From Trebonia sp963822615 (GTDB lineage: Bacteria; Actinomycetota; Actinomycetes; Streptosporangiales; Streptosporangiaceae), in contig CAWGIM010000006.1 of assembly GCA_963822615.1 (NCBI GenBank), forward strand, positions 1,116,001 through 1,180,000: a stretch of DNA of 64,000 nt. The letters run 5' to 3'. Each line of letters begins with the position of its first letter. Within the stretch, counting starts at the first letter, position 1. This document shows positions 32,431-40,697 of this stretch, piece by piece. The translations under genes and the position numbers were made by a program. The notes beneath the pieces were generated by a model that saw only the letters and a list, made by a program, of their open reading frames with translations, had not been told where the DNA came from and ran no database searches.

Positions 32431-33492
32431 TCACCGTCGCAGCTGGGAGTCGTGAACCGGGGCCGGAGTAAGCCGCACCCGTTCGGAGTGATCGGGGTCT
32501 GGTTCTTCGAGCAGGCCGAACCGGGCGATGTTGCGGTCGGCCCCGGCCTGCAGCCGCGCGATCACGTCGGTCCGCTCGCGGGGGCGGAACAGGTGCGCGT
32601 AGCGGGCCTGCAGGCGCAGGTAGTCGGTGACCGGGACCTGGTGGCGGATCCGGGCCGCGCTGATGACCTGGTCGCCTTCGGCCTCGAAGACGGGGAACAG
32701 GCCGGACTCGGTGGCGAGCCGGGCGACCTTGATGGTGTCGGCCGGCGAGCTGCCCCAGCCCAGCGGGCAGGGCACCAGGACGTGCAGGTAGCGGGCACCG
32801 CGGAAGTCCATCGCGCGGGTGGCCTTGTACTCCAGGTCGCGCAGGTCGGCGACGGTGGCGGTGGCCGTGTAGGGGATCTGGTGCGCCATGGCGATGAGCG
32901 GCACGTTCTTGCCCTGGCCGAAGGCGTTGCCCGGCTCGGGGCCGACGGCGGGGGTGGTCGCGGTGCGGGCGGCCGGCGGGGTGGCGCCGGAGCGCTGCAC
33001 GCCGGTGTTCATGTAGGCCTGGTTGTCGTAGCAGATGTACAGCACGTCGTCGTTGCGCTCGAACAGGCCGGACAGGCAGGCCATGCCGATGTCGACGGTG
33101 CCGCCGTCACCCCCCTGGGCGACCACCCGGGTGTCGGTGCGGCCGGCCGCCGCCAGGGCCGCGGCCACCCCGGAGGCGACGGCGGGCGCGTTGCCGAACA
33201 GCGAGTGCAGCCAGGGGATCTGCCAGGAGGTCTCGGGGAAGGGAGTGGAGAACACCTCCAGGCAGCCGGTCGCGTTGACGGCGATCATCTTGCCCTTGGT
33301 GGCGCGCATGACCGCGTCCAGCGCGTAGCGCGCGCCGAGCGCCTCGCCGCAGCCCTGGCAGGCACGGTGACCGCAGGTGAGCGTGTTGGCGCGGGCGGCA
33401 CTTGACTGCTCGCTGCGCATGTCTTCCGGCAGCAGCCGGTTCCCGGCCGCGAAGCTGCCGGTCTGGTAGAACCTGATCCGCTCGGATGCCAT
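32431..33492 (-). CDS. porB: 2-oxoacid (pyruvate):ferredoxin oxidoreductase beta subunit
   Basis: A 353-residue thiamine diphosphate subunit: CGHRACQGCGEALGARYALD, GDGGTVDIGMACLSGLFERN (TPP-Mg motif GDG...N) and ICYDNQAYMNTGVQRSG. The cysteines in the first motif and the later region may bind an Fe-S cluster, as in archaeal-type PorB. Pyruvate is the likely substrate given the neighbouring dikinase, but other 2-oxoacids are possible. Confidence 0.9.
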   Translation of the reverse strand: MASERIRFYQTGSFAAGNRLLPEDMRSEQSSAARANTLTCGHRACQGCGEALGARYALDAVMRATKGKMIAVNATGCLEVFSTPFPETSWQIPWLHSLFGNAPAVASGVAAALAAAGRTDTRVVAQGGDGGTVDIGMACLSGLFERNDDVLYICYDNQAYMNTGVQRSGATPPAARTATTPAVGPEPGNAFGQGKNVPLIAMAHQIPYTATATVADLRDLEYKATRAMDFRGARYLHVLVPCPLGWGSSPADTIKVARLATESGLFPVFEAEGDQVISAARIRHQVPVTDYLRLQARYAHLFRPRERTDVIARLQAGADRNIARFGLLEEPDPDHSERVRLTPAPVHDSQLRR

Positions 33493-33503
33493 GGCTGGTT
33501 CTC

Positions 33504-34790
33504 CTATCCCTGGGGGCCGGGCGCGGTGGCGCTGAGGTCACGCAGGATGTTCTCCGCGCTCGGGCCGGACCGGCGGGTGGCGCGGATCCGCGCCAGCTCG
33601 GCCTGCGCCAGCTCGGTCCGCAGGTCGAGGTAGCTGAAGGGGGGAAGCACGCCGTGGGCCGCGCCGGTGAGCATCTCGTGCAGCGACTTGCGGGTGACCG
33701 GGCGGCCGCCGAGTCCGGCCACGACGGTGGAGATGATCGGGTTCCCGGCCGGGGACGAGCGGCCGTCCGCGTCGGCCAGCGCGGCCCGCAGCTCGGCGGT
33801 GACGATGCCGCCGCTGCCGGGGGCGAGCGCCCGCTCGATGACGACCAGGCGGCGCGGGCGGTGGCCGTCTCCCAGCGCCTCGCGGATCGCCTGGGCGGGG
33901 AACGGGCGGAAGCTGGTGAGGCCGAGCACGCCGGCCGCTATCCCGTCGTCCCTGAGCTGGTCGACGGTGTCCTTGATGGTGCCGAGGACCGAGCCCAGGG
34001 CGACGACGACCAGGTCGGCGCCGGCGGTGCGGTAGGGGCGGACGAGCCCGCCGCTGGCCCGGCCGAACTGCCGCCGGAAGGCGGCCGCGATGTCCGGGAT
34101 CAGCTCCAGGGCCTGCCGCATCCGCTCGTCGGCCAGGTAGCGGACCTCGGTGAACGCCTCCGGGCCGACCATCGCCCCGATGGACACCGGGTCGGCCGGG
34201 TCGAGTACCTGCCGCGGCTGGTAGGCCGGGAGGAAGGCGTCGACCTCCGGCTGGTCCGGGATGTCGGCCCGCTCGCTGGCGTGGGTGAGCAGGAACCCGT
34301 CCATGCACACCATCACCGGGTTGGAAAGCTGCTCGGCCAGCCGGAAGGCCTGGATGTGCAGGTCGGCCGCTTCCTGGCTGGTCTCGGCGTAGAGCTGGAT
34401 CCAGCCCGCGTCGCGCTGGCTCATGGCGTCGCTGTGGTCGTTCCAGATGTTGATCGGTGCGCCGATCGCCCGGTTGGCGACCGTCATCACGACCGGCAGC
34501 CCCAGTCCGGCCGCGTTGTAGACGGCCTCGCTCATGTAAAGCAGGCCCTGGCTGGCGGTCGCGGTATAGGTGCGGGCGCCGGTGGCGGAGGCGCCGATGA
34601 CGGCCGACATCGCGGCGAACTCCGACTCGACGTTGATGAAGGCCGCGTTCAGGTCGCCGTTCTTCACCAGGGTGCCGAGTGCCTCCACGATGTGGGTCTG
34701 CGGGGTGATCGGGTACGCGCAGATCACCTGCGGGCGGCACCGGGCCACCGTCTCGGCGACCGCGCGGGAACCCTCGATCTGCTTAAGCAC
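33504..34790 (-). CDS. porA: 2-oxoacid (pyruvate):ferredoxin oxidoreductase alpha subunit
   Basis: A 428-residue subunit. The N-terminus CAYPITPQTHIVEALGTLV and NVESEFAAMSAVIGASATGA are PorA hallmarks, with the glutamate that activates TPP. TATASQGLLYMSEAVYNAAG and the C-terminal domain II segment follow. The GTG start overlaps the gamma-subunit stop by eight bases. With the gamma and beta subunits it forms the split form of the enzyme that makes acetyl-CoA, CO2 and reduced ferredoxin without a pyruvate dehydrogenase. Confidence 0.92.
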   Translation of the reverse strand: MLKQIEGSRAVAETVARCRPQVICAYPITPQTHIVEALGTLVKNGDLNAAFINVESEFAAMSAVIGASATGARTYTATASQGLLYMSEAVYNAAGLGLPVVMTVANRAIGAPINIWNDHSDAMSQRDAGWIQLYAETSQEAADLHIQAFRLAEQLSNPVMVCMDGFLLTHASERADIPDQPEVDAFLPAYQPRQVLDPADPVSIGAMVGPEAFTEVRYLADERMRQALELIPDIAAAFRRQFGRASGGLVRPYRTAGADLVVVALGSVLGTIKDTVDQLRDDGIAAGVLGLTSFRPFPAQAIREALGDGHRPRRLVVIERALAPGSGGIVTAELRAALADADGRSSPAGNPIISTVVAGLGGRPVTRKSLHEMLTGAAHGVLPPFSYLDLRTELAQAELARIRATRRSGPSAENILRDLSATAPGPQG

Positions 34791-35364
34791 CGGTTAGTTC
34801 CTTCCGCTCGGCGGTGACGTAGTCGAAGGCGGCCCGGGCGGCGGCGGCGTTGCCCGCGGCGACCTGGCCGGCGAACCGCTCGCCGATCGCGGCGAGCACC
34901 GCGTCGAGGCTGACCGGGCCGGCCAGCGCGGCCAGGCCGCCGAGCATGGGGGCGCCGGGCAGCGGGCGGCCCAGGTGGGCCAGGGCCAGGCTGGCGGCCG
35001 GGACCGTCAGCAGCCGGCCGCTTTCGTGCCTGGCGGCCAGGTCGTCGAGCCCGAGCGCGGCAAAGTCCTTGGCCGCGTTGATGAGGATGTACCCGCCGGG
35101 CACCAGCCCGGCGAACACGTCCGCCTGGTGCAGCAGGGTGGGGTCCTGGATGAGCAGCGCGTCCGGCTCGGTGACCGGCTCGCGGGTGCGGATCGGCTGG
35201 TCGTCGATCCGGCAGAAGGACGTCACCGGGGCGCCCATCCGCTCCGAGCCGAAGCTCGGGAACGCCTGCGCGTAGCGGTCCTCGCGGAACGCGGCCGCCG
35301 CGAGCAGCTCGGCCGCGGTCACCACGCCCTGCCCGCCGCGGCCGTGGAATCGGACTGCGAACAT
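34783..35364 (-). CDS. porG: 2-oxoacid (pyruvate):ferredoxin oxidoreductase gamma subunit
   Basis: A 193-residue subunit beginning FAVRFHGRGGQGVVTAAELL, the conserved gamma start, with FPSFGSERMGAPVTSFCRI next. It is first of the four-gene operon. GAAAGGAG stands before the ATG. Only 46 bp separate it from a strong hairpin, so its promoter is either very short or it is reached by read-through from the upstream membrane-protein gene, which has a Dos-like box. Confidence 0.92.
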   Translation of the reverse strand: MFAVRFHGRGGQGVVTAAELLAAAAFREDRYAQAFPSFGSERMGAPVTSFCRIDDQPIRTREPVTEPDALLIQDPTLLHQADVFAGLVPGGYILINAAKDFAALGLDDLAARHESGRLLTVPAASLALAHLGRPLPGAPMLGGLAALAGPVSLDAVLAAIGERFAGQVAAGNAAAARAAFDYVTAERKELTGA

Positions 35365-35410
35365 CGCCTGGCTCCTTTCGCTTGCCTGCTAGCTGGCCTG
35401 GGCAGCGGAT

Positions 35411-35451
35411 GGCCTCCGGCCGGCGCCTTAGGCCAGCGCCGGCCGGAGGCC
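35411..35451 (-). terminator. 16-bp GC hairpin between membrane-protein gene and por operon
   Basis: GGCCTCCGGCCGGCGC and its exact complement with a 9-base loop. No T-run follows on the transcribed strand, so it may attenuate rather than stop transcription entering the por operon. Confidence 0.65.
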
Positions 35452-35497
35452 GTTGTCTGCTGTCGCGGATGCGGTGGTGCGGCCGGACACGACCCGC

Positions 35498-36109
35498 TTA
35501 CGCGGTTTCGGCCGGGGTGATCTCCTCGTGCGCGCCTGCCTTGGTCACCTGGACGGTGCCCTTGGGCAGGCGGCCGAAGGCGAACAGGAAGCCGGAGCCG
35601 GCGGCCGCCACGGCGCCGAGGCCGAAGAGGACCAGCGAGACGATGTAGGTGATCTGCGAGACCTTCCACCAGCCGTAAGCGTTCAGCAGCATGCTGCGGA
35701 GCGACTCGCCCTTGAAGACGGTGTTGACGGTGGCGGCGAGGGCGGTGTTGTTCGGCTGGGCGATGGACTCAGTGGAGAGCTGGGAGTAGGTCTTGCCGCC
35801 GGCCATGTTGTTGATGTGGACGGCGATGAAGTGGTCGGCGTAGGCCTCGGCCTGCTGGCCGGTGAGAAGCTGCTGGCCGGCGTACTGGCTGACGCTGGGG
35901 ACCATCGACGGGGTGATCTCGGTGCCCGCCTTGGGGTGGGCGAACGCGGCGGCCGGCGGGAAGTAGATCTGCTGTGCGGCGAGCTGGCTGTGCACGGTGT
36001 TGTGCACGTAGGTCGAGCCCCACAGGACCAGGCCGCCGGCGATCAGCAGCACGGCCGCCAGGGCGGCACTCGCCGCGGCGAGCAGGGTTCGGGTAGAGAA
36101 GCGGCGCAT
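35498..36109 (-). CDS. two-helix membrane protein of unknown function
   Basis: A 203-residue protein. An N-terminal helix (LLAAASAALAAVLLIAGGLVLW) leads into an extracytoplasmic domain of about 110 residues (QIYFPPAAAFAHPKAGTEIT, YADHFIAVHINNMAGGKTYS), a second helix at about 150-175 (VSLVLFGLGAVAAAGSGFLF) and a short cytosolic tail. I do not recognise an enzyme motif. It belongs to a conserved actinobacterial group of unknown role often found in hypoxia-type clusters, though I cannot confirm that here. It lies between a Dos-like box and the por operon and could share its transcript. Confidence 0.72.
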   Translation of the reverse strand: MRRFSTRTLLAAASAALAAVLLIAGGLVLWGSTYVHNTVHSQLAAQQIYFPPAAAFAHPKAGTEITPSMVPSVSQYAGQQLLTGQQAEAYADHFIAVHINNMAGGKTYSQLSTESIAQPNNTALAATVNTVFKGESLRSMLLNAYGWWKVSQITYIVSLVLFGLGAVAAAGSGFLFAFGRLPKGTVQVTKAGAHEEITPAETA

Positions 36110-36222
36110 CGTAAGCCTCCTGGGGATGCGGGCCGCCGTCTGCGGTCCGCCGGTTGGACTGACAACACCGAGTCTTCCGCCGCGCCCGCCGCGGCGTCAC
36201 AGGCAGACGTCACCGGCAAAGT

Positions 36223-36236
36223 GGGCCCTTTGGCCC
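36223..36236. promoter_or_regulatory. Dos-box-like dyad between membrane-protein and cNMP-domain genes
   Basis: GGGCCCTTTGGCCC, perfect 5-bp arms in the C variant, placed between divergent genes so it could serve both. Confidence 0.62.
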
Positions 36237-36293
36237 TAATCGGCCAGCGTCCGGCCAGCGCACGGTGAGAGCACACCAGAGGTGGTGATCGCA

Positions 36294-36755
36294 ATGATGG
36301 AAGTAACCGCTTCGACGCTCGGCCGCCAGCCGTTCCTGCGCGGCCTGCAGGCTGACCAGCTCGCCGCGCTCGCCGCGACGGCAACGGAGGTCATGTTCCC
36401 GGCCGGGACCCGGATCTTCGCCGAGGGAGGCCACACCGCCCGGTTCTGGCTGCTCGAGTCCGGTTACGCCGCGCTCGACGTGCAGGTGCCGGGCGAGCGC
36501 CCGGCGGTCATCGGCACCGTCGGCATCGGCGCCATCCTGGGCTGGTCCTGGCTGCTCCCCCCGTACCAGTGGGCGTTCGGCGCGGTGTGCGTCAGCGAGG
36601 TCAAGGCGATCGAGTTCAGCGCGCCGGCCGTCCGCGCCTGCTGTGACGCCGACCCGGCCCTCGCTCACGAGCTCACCCGGCGCCTGCTGACGGTCGTCGC
36701 GCAGCGGCTGCGGGGAACCAGGGCCACCCTGGCCGCGAAGTCCGCGGTGGCCTAA
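36294..36755 (+). CDS. stand-alone cyclic-nucleotide-binding (Crp-type) domain protein
   Basis: A 153-residue protein with one cNMP-binding beta-roll (PFLRGLQADQLAALAATATE, FPAGTRIFAEGGHTARFWLL, GTVGIGAILGWSWLLPPYQW) and a C-terminal helix. No helix-turn-helix follows, so it is not a classical Crp. The phosphate-binding cassette is atypical (no clear GE...R pattern), so ligand binding is uncertain. The start was placed at ATG 36294 because AGAGGTGG lies upstream. The same gene type occurs in known actinobacterial hypoxia regulons. Confidence 0.82.
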   Translation: MMEVTASTLGRQPFLRGLQADQLAALAATATEVMFPAGTRIFAEGGHTARFWLLESGYAALDVQVPGERPAVIGTVGIGAILGWSWLLPPYQWAFGAVCVSEVKAIEFSAPAVRACCDADPALAHELTRRLLTVVAQRLRGTRATLAAKSAVA

Positions 36756-37291
36756 GCGGTGGCCTGAGCGGCGCAGGCGGCCGCGCCGACCAGCGCGCCC
36801 CACCCGCGGGCCCGCTCGACTTCGCCCTCAAGCAGCGCGTTCTGCCCGCTGACGAGGAAGCTCTCCGGCGCGAGGAGGACGCGGCAGCCGCGGCGGGTCA
36901 GCAGCCGCGCGATTTCCCGGCTGGCGTGGCCGGTCAGCACGAGCATCCCGCTGAGCCGGGTGTCGAAGGCGGCGGCGTGCACGCCCTCCGCCGCCAGCCC
37001 CTCCAGCCAGAAGCGGAGGGCCAGCCCGTCGGCGTCGGGATCCATGGTCAGCCCGCTGCCGGCGCCGCGGGCGGCCTGGACCGCCTTGCGCCGGGAGGCG
37101 ACGGTGGACAGGCCGTGCAGGTGCGTCGGGCCGCCCGCCACGATCAGGTCGGCCGTGGTGACCAGCTCCGGCGCGACGCGGGTCACCGGCAGCACGACTA
37201 CCTCGTGGGTGGTCCGCAGCCCGGCGGCGACGCCGGCCGCGACCGCGTGCGTATTTCCGTACATGGACTCATAGACGACGAGTGCTCGCAC
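36752..37291 (-). CDS. flavodoxin-domain protein
   Basis: A 179-residue flavodoxin fold: ALVVYESMYGNTHAVAAGVA holds the FMN phosphate loop (ESMYGNTH), LIVAGGPTHLHGLSTVASRR the next loop. The GTG at 37291 is preferred because AAGGGAA lies ten bases upstream; the GTG at 37300 abuts that site. It overlaps the cNMP gene stop by 4 bp in convergent orientation. It probably supplies low-potential electrons or senses redox state. Tandem Dos-like boxes lie 80-105 bp upstream. Confidence 0.85.
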   Translation of the reverse strand: MRALVVYESMYGNTHAVAAGVAAGLRTTHEVVVLPVTRVAPELVTTADLIVAGGPTHLHGLSTVASRRKAVQAARGAGSGLTMDPDADGLALRFWLEGLAAEGVHAAAFDTRLSGMLVLTGHASREIARLLTRRGCRVLLAPESFLVSGQNALLEGEVERARGWGALVGAAACAAQATA

Positions 37292-37371
37292 CAGGACCAC
37301 TTCCCTTCAGCCTCGGCCCCAGCTCACCGGCCCGACACGGTGCCCGACAGGGACCAAGCTCGCCTGGTCTG

Positions 37372-37398
37372 GGGCCGTTGGTCCCGGACTAAGGCCCC
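37372..37398. promoter_or_regulatory. tandem Dos-box-like dyads between flavodoxin and permease genes
   Basis: GGGCCGTTGGTCCC (37372-37385) abuts CGGACTAAGGCCCC (37385-37398), sharing one base. A one-armed copy (GGGACCAAG) lies at 37350-37358. Adjacent boxes would favour cooperative regulator binding and could serve both divergent genes. Confidence 0.7.
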
Positions 37399-37456
37399 TA
37401 ACCCCGGTCGCGGCCCCCCGGTTGGCTTGCTGTCAGTGCGATGTCAGGAGGACACG

Positions 37457-39802
37457 ATGGCGGCAGCTACCACCGGGCCGGTGACCGGGGAAGGCCCGCC
37501 GGCCGACCCCGCGCACCGCCTGGTCCTCGAGCCGCCGGAGAGCCTGTGGTACTCGCTCAAGTGCAGGCTACTCGGGTCCCCGCTGGTCAGCGGGCAACTG
37601 GCGGGCGAGCGGCTGTCCCGCCCGCTCGCGCTTGGCGTGCTGTCGTGCGACGGGCTGTCCTCGGCCGCCTACGGCACCGAGGAGATCCTCTACGCCCTGC
37701 TGCCGTTCTTCGGGCTGGCCGCCTTTACCCTGGTGCTTCCGCTGACCCTGCTGGTCCTGTTCGGCGTGCTGCTGGTCGTGCTGTCCTACCGCGAGGTCGT
37801 GTCGGTGTACACCCGGGCGGGCGGCTCGTACGTGGTGGCCCGGGAGAACTTCGGCCCGCGGGTCGCTCAGGTGGCCGCGGTCGCGCTGCTGATCGACTAC
37901 GTGGTCACGGTGGCGGTGCAGACGGCCGCGGGCAGCGCCGCCATCGTCTCCGCGTTCCCGGCGCTGTCGCACATCCCGGTCATCGGCCCCCGGATCCTGC
38001 TGATTACCTCGGTCGCCGCGATCGGCCTGATGTGCCTCGGCAACCTGCGCGGCATCCGCGAGGCGGGCCGGGTGTTCGCACTGCCCACCTACCTGTTCGC
38101 CGGCTCGCTGCTGGTGATGATCGTCACCGGCCTGGTCCGCGAGCTGGCCGGCGGCGGCCTGGCGCGGGTTGTCCCCGGGGCCGGCGCGGTCGGCATCGGC
38201 TCGCACTCGGGGCTGATCGCCATCGGCGCGTTCTACATCATGGCCAAGGCGTTCGCCAACGGCGGTTCCTCGCTGACCGGGATCGAGGCGGTGTCCAACG
38301 CCGTCAGCGCGCTGCGGCCGCCCGAGGGCCGGCACGCCCGGCAGCTACTCACCACGCAGGGCACGCTGGTGGCCATCTTGATCGCCGGGATCTCCTGGCT
38401 GGCGCACGTCACCCACGCCATCCCCTACACGGCCGGCTTTCCCACCGTGCTCGCTCAGGAGGCCCGCGTCGTCTTCGGCCACACCCCGGCCGGGCAGGTC
38501 ATGTTCCTGGCGCTGCAGGCCGCTACCGCCGCCATCTTGTTCACCGGCGGGAACACCAGCTTCACCGGGTTCCCGTTCCTGGCCAGCTTCGTCGCCGAGG
38601 ACTCGTTCCTGCCCCGCTGGCTGGGCCGGCGGGGGCACCGGCTGGTGTTCTCCAACGGGATCATCCTGCTCGCCGTCATGTCGGCGGCGCTGATGCTGGT
38701 GGCGGGGGCGACCGTGGACGCGCTGATCCCGTTCTACGCGATCGGCGTGTTCACCGGGTTCGCGATGGCCGGCTTCGGGATGGCCAGGTACCACCGGCGG
38801 ACCAGGGAGCCGCGCTGGCGGGTCAAGCTGGTCATCAACCTGGCCGGCGGGATCTACACCGCGCTGGTGGTGCTGCTGTTCGCGGTGGTGAAGTTCACCG
38901 AGGGCGCGTGGCTTATCGTGATCATCTTCCCGGTGCTGGTGTACGCCCTGATCCGGCTCAACCGGGAGTACCGGGCCGAGGCCGCCTGCCTGGCCGACAC
39001 CGCCCCCGGCGGCCCGCAGGCGCAGCCGCCCAACTACTCCCGCCGGGTGGTGCTGCTGCTGGTCGACGACTACGACCTGGCCGCCATCGCGGCGCTGCGG
39101 TACGCCCGGAGCCTGCGGCCCACCGTGCTCCGCGCGGTGCACTTCAGCCTGGACAGCGCCCGCGCGGACCGGCTGTGGCGCCAGTGGGTGGCAGCCGGGA
39201 CCGGGGTCGCGCTGGAGGTAGTGGACTGCCCGGACCGACGGCTGGCGCACGCCGCGGCCCGGCTGGCGACCTCGATCGCCGCCCAGCCAGGCACTCACGT
39301 CACCGTGGTGCTGCCGCGCCGCAGCTACCCGCCGCTGGCCGGACGGCTGCTGCACGACCACACCGCGGACCGGATCGCCCGCGTCGTCAGCCGGGTACCT
39401 GACGCGGCCGCCACCATCGTCCCCTTCGACGTCACCCACCGGGTCGAAGCGGGGCAGCCGAGGCGGCCCGGCCCGGTGCCCCGGCCGGGGCGGCTGGCCG
39501 ACTACGAGTGGCCGGCGCCGCCGGCCGGAACCGACCCGATCGGCTCGCTGCGCCAGCCTGGGCCGGCCACGGTCGAGGGACGGCTGCGGGCGGCCGAGGT
39601 CCGGTCCACCGAGCCGGCCGGGGCCAGCGTGCTCACCTGCGCGGTGGCCGACTCAACGGGCGAGCTGACCGCGTACTTCCTCGGCCGCAAGCACATCGCC
39701 GGCATCGAGCCGGGCACGCGCATCCGGCTGCACGGCAAGGTCGGCATCGGCGCCGACGGCCGCCCGGTGATGACCAACCCGGCCTACGAGCTGCTGGCCT
39801 GA
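37457..39802 (+). CDS. APC-superfamily permease with C-terminal Usp-like and OB-fold domains
   Basis: A 781-residue protein. About 12 membrane helices span residues 60-510 (LGVLSCDGLSSAAYGTEEIL, YTRAGGSYVVARENFG and GGSSLTGIEAVSNAVSA are APC-type motifs). A cytosolic alpha/beta region follows (RRVVLLLVDDYDLAAIAALR, about 530-640). Then comes an OB-fold (about 690-781) ending LGRKHIAGIEPGTRIRLHG and NPAYELLA. This OB type usually occurs as a separate small protein; Rv2694c of M. tuberculosis is the example I recall, near a similar permease and Trk genes. An amino-acid, polyamine or potassium substrate is possible; I cannot tell which. AGGAGG precedes the ATG. Confidence 0.85.
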   Translation: MAAATTGPVTGEGPPADPAHRLVLEPPESLWYSLKCRLLGSPLVSGQLAGERLSRPLALGVLSCDGLSSAAYGTEEILYALLPFFGLAAFTLVLPLTLLVLFGVLLVVLSYREVVSVYTRAGGSYVVARENFGPRVAQVAAVALLIDYVVTVAVQTAAGSAAIVSAFPALSHIPVIGPRILLITSVAAIGLMCLGNLRGIREAGRVFALPTYLFAGSLLVMIVTGLVRELAGGGLARVVPGAGAVGIGSHSGLIAIGAFYIMAKAFANGGSSLTGIEAVSNAVSALRPPEGRHARQLLTTQGTLVAILIAGISWLAHVTHAIPYTAGFPTVLAQEARVVFGHTPAGQVMFLALQAATAAILFTGGNTSFTGFPFLASFVAEDSFLPRWLGRRGHRLVFSNGIILLAVMSAALMLVAGATVDALIPFYAIGVFTGFAMAGFGMARYHRRTREPRWRVKLVINLAGGIYTALVVLLFAVVKFTEGAWLIVIIFPVLVYALIRLNREYRAEAACLADTAPGGPQAQPPNYSRRVVLLLVDDYDLAAIAALRYARSLRPTVLRAVHFSLDSARADRLWRQWVAAGTGVALEVVDCPDRRLAHAAARLATSIAAQPGTHVTVVLPRRSYPPLAGRLLHDHTADRIARVVSRVPDAAATIVPFDVTHRVEAGQPRRPGPVPRPGRLADYEWPAPPAGTDPIGSLRQPGPATVEGRLRAAEVRSTEPAGASVLTCAVADSTGELTAYFLGRKHIAGIEPGTRIRLHGKVGIGADGRPVMTNPAYELLA

Positions 39803-39806
39803 CGTC

Positions 39807-40697
39807 ATGACAAACGTGATCGAGGCGACGGGGCTGCGCAAGCGGTTCGGGAAGGAACCGGCGCTCGACGGCCTCGACCTGATCGTCCGCCAGGGTGAGG
39901 TGCACGCCTTCCTCGGGCCGAACGGCGCGGGCAAGACCACCACCATCCGCATCCTGCTCGGCCTGCTGCGCGCGGACGGCGGGCGAGGTCGACCCTGCTG
40001 GGCGGCGATCCCTGGCGGGACGCGACCCGCGCTGCACGCCAGGATCGCCTACGTGCCCGGCGACGTCACGCTGTGGCCGGCGCTGACCGGCGGCGAGATC
40101 ATCGACCTGCTGGCCCGGCTGCGCGGCGACGGCAGCGGCCCGCGGCGGCGCCGGGAGCTGATCGAGCAGTTCGACTTGGACCCGGCCAAGAAGGCGCGCG
40201 CTTACTCCAAGGGCAACCGGCAGAAGGTGGCGCTGATCGCCGCGCTGGCCAGCGACGCCGAGCTGCTGCTCCTCGAAGAGCCCACCGCCGGCCTTGACCC
40301 GCTGATGGAGGCGGTCTTCCGCGCAGCGGGTCGAGGCCGAGCGGCGCGACGGCCGCAGCGTGCTGCTGTCCAGCCACATCCTGGCCGAGGCGGAGGCGCT
40401 GGCCGACCGGTGACGATCATCCGCGCCGGCCGCACGGTCAGACCGGGACGCTGGCCGAGCTCCGCCACTGACCCGCACCGCCGTGATCGCGCAGCTCGAC
40501 CGGTCGTCGAGCCTCGACGACCTGCCCGGCGTGCACGACGTGGCGCTTAGCGGCGGCAGCCTCGCTGCGCGGTGGACTTCGCGGTGCTCAACGAGGTGCT
40601 CGGCCGCCTGACCACGGCCGGGGTACGGCCCTGACCTGCCGCCCGCCGCCCTGGAGAGCTGTTCCTGCGGCAGTACGTGAAGCCGGTGCGCCAGTGA
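39807..40697 (+). pseudogene. ABC exporter ATP-binding protein, multiple indels
   Basis: The N-terminal half is intact (LRKRFGKEPALDGLDLIV, GPNGAGKTTTIRILLGLLRA). A first 1-base gain follows GLLRADGG, a second restores the frame before HARIAYVPGDVTLWPALTGG. YSKGNRQKVALIAALASDA and LLLLEEPTAGLDPLMEAVF are in frame. After that, small gains and losses occur every 30-80 bases, although each piece (SVLLSSHILAEAEALADR and others) stays recognisable. The type is a drug or antibiotic export ATPase of the ABC-2 class. Conserved residues with many indels suggest poor sequence or a very recent loss. Confidence 0.7.

Noticed and set aside
30742..33405. 887-codon open frame antisense to the oxidoreductase genes
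   Set aside because: Shadow of conserved por genes; no domain pattern.
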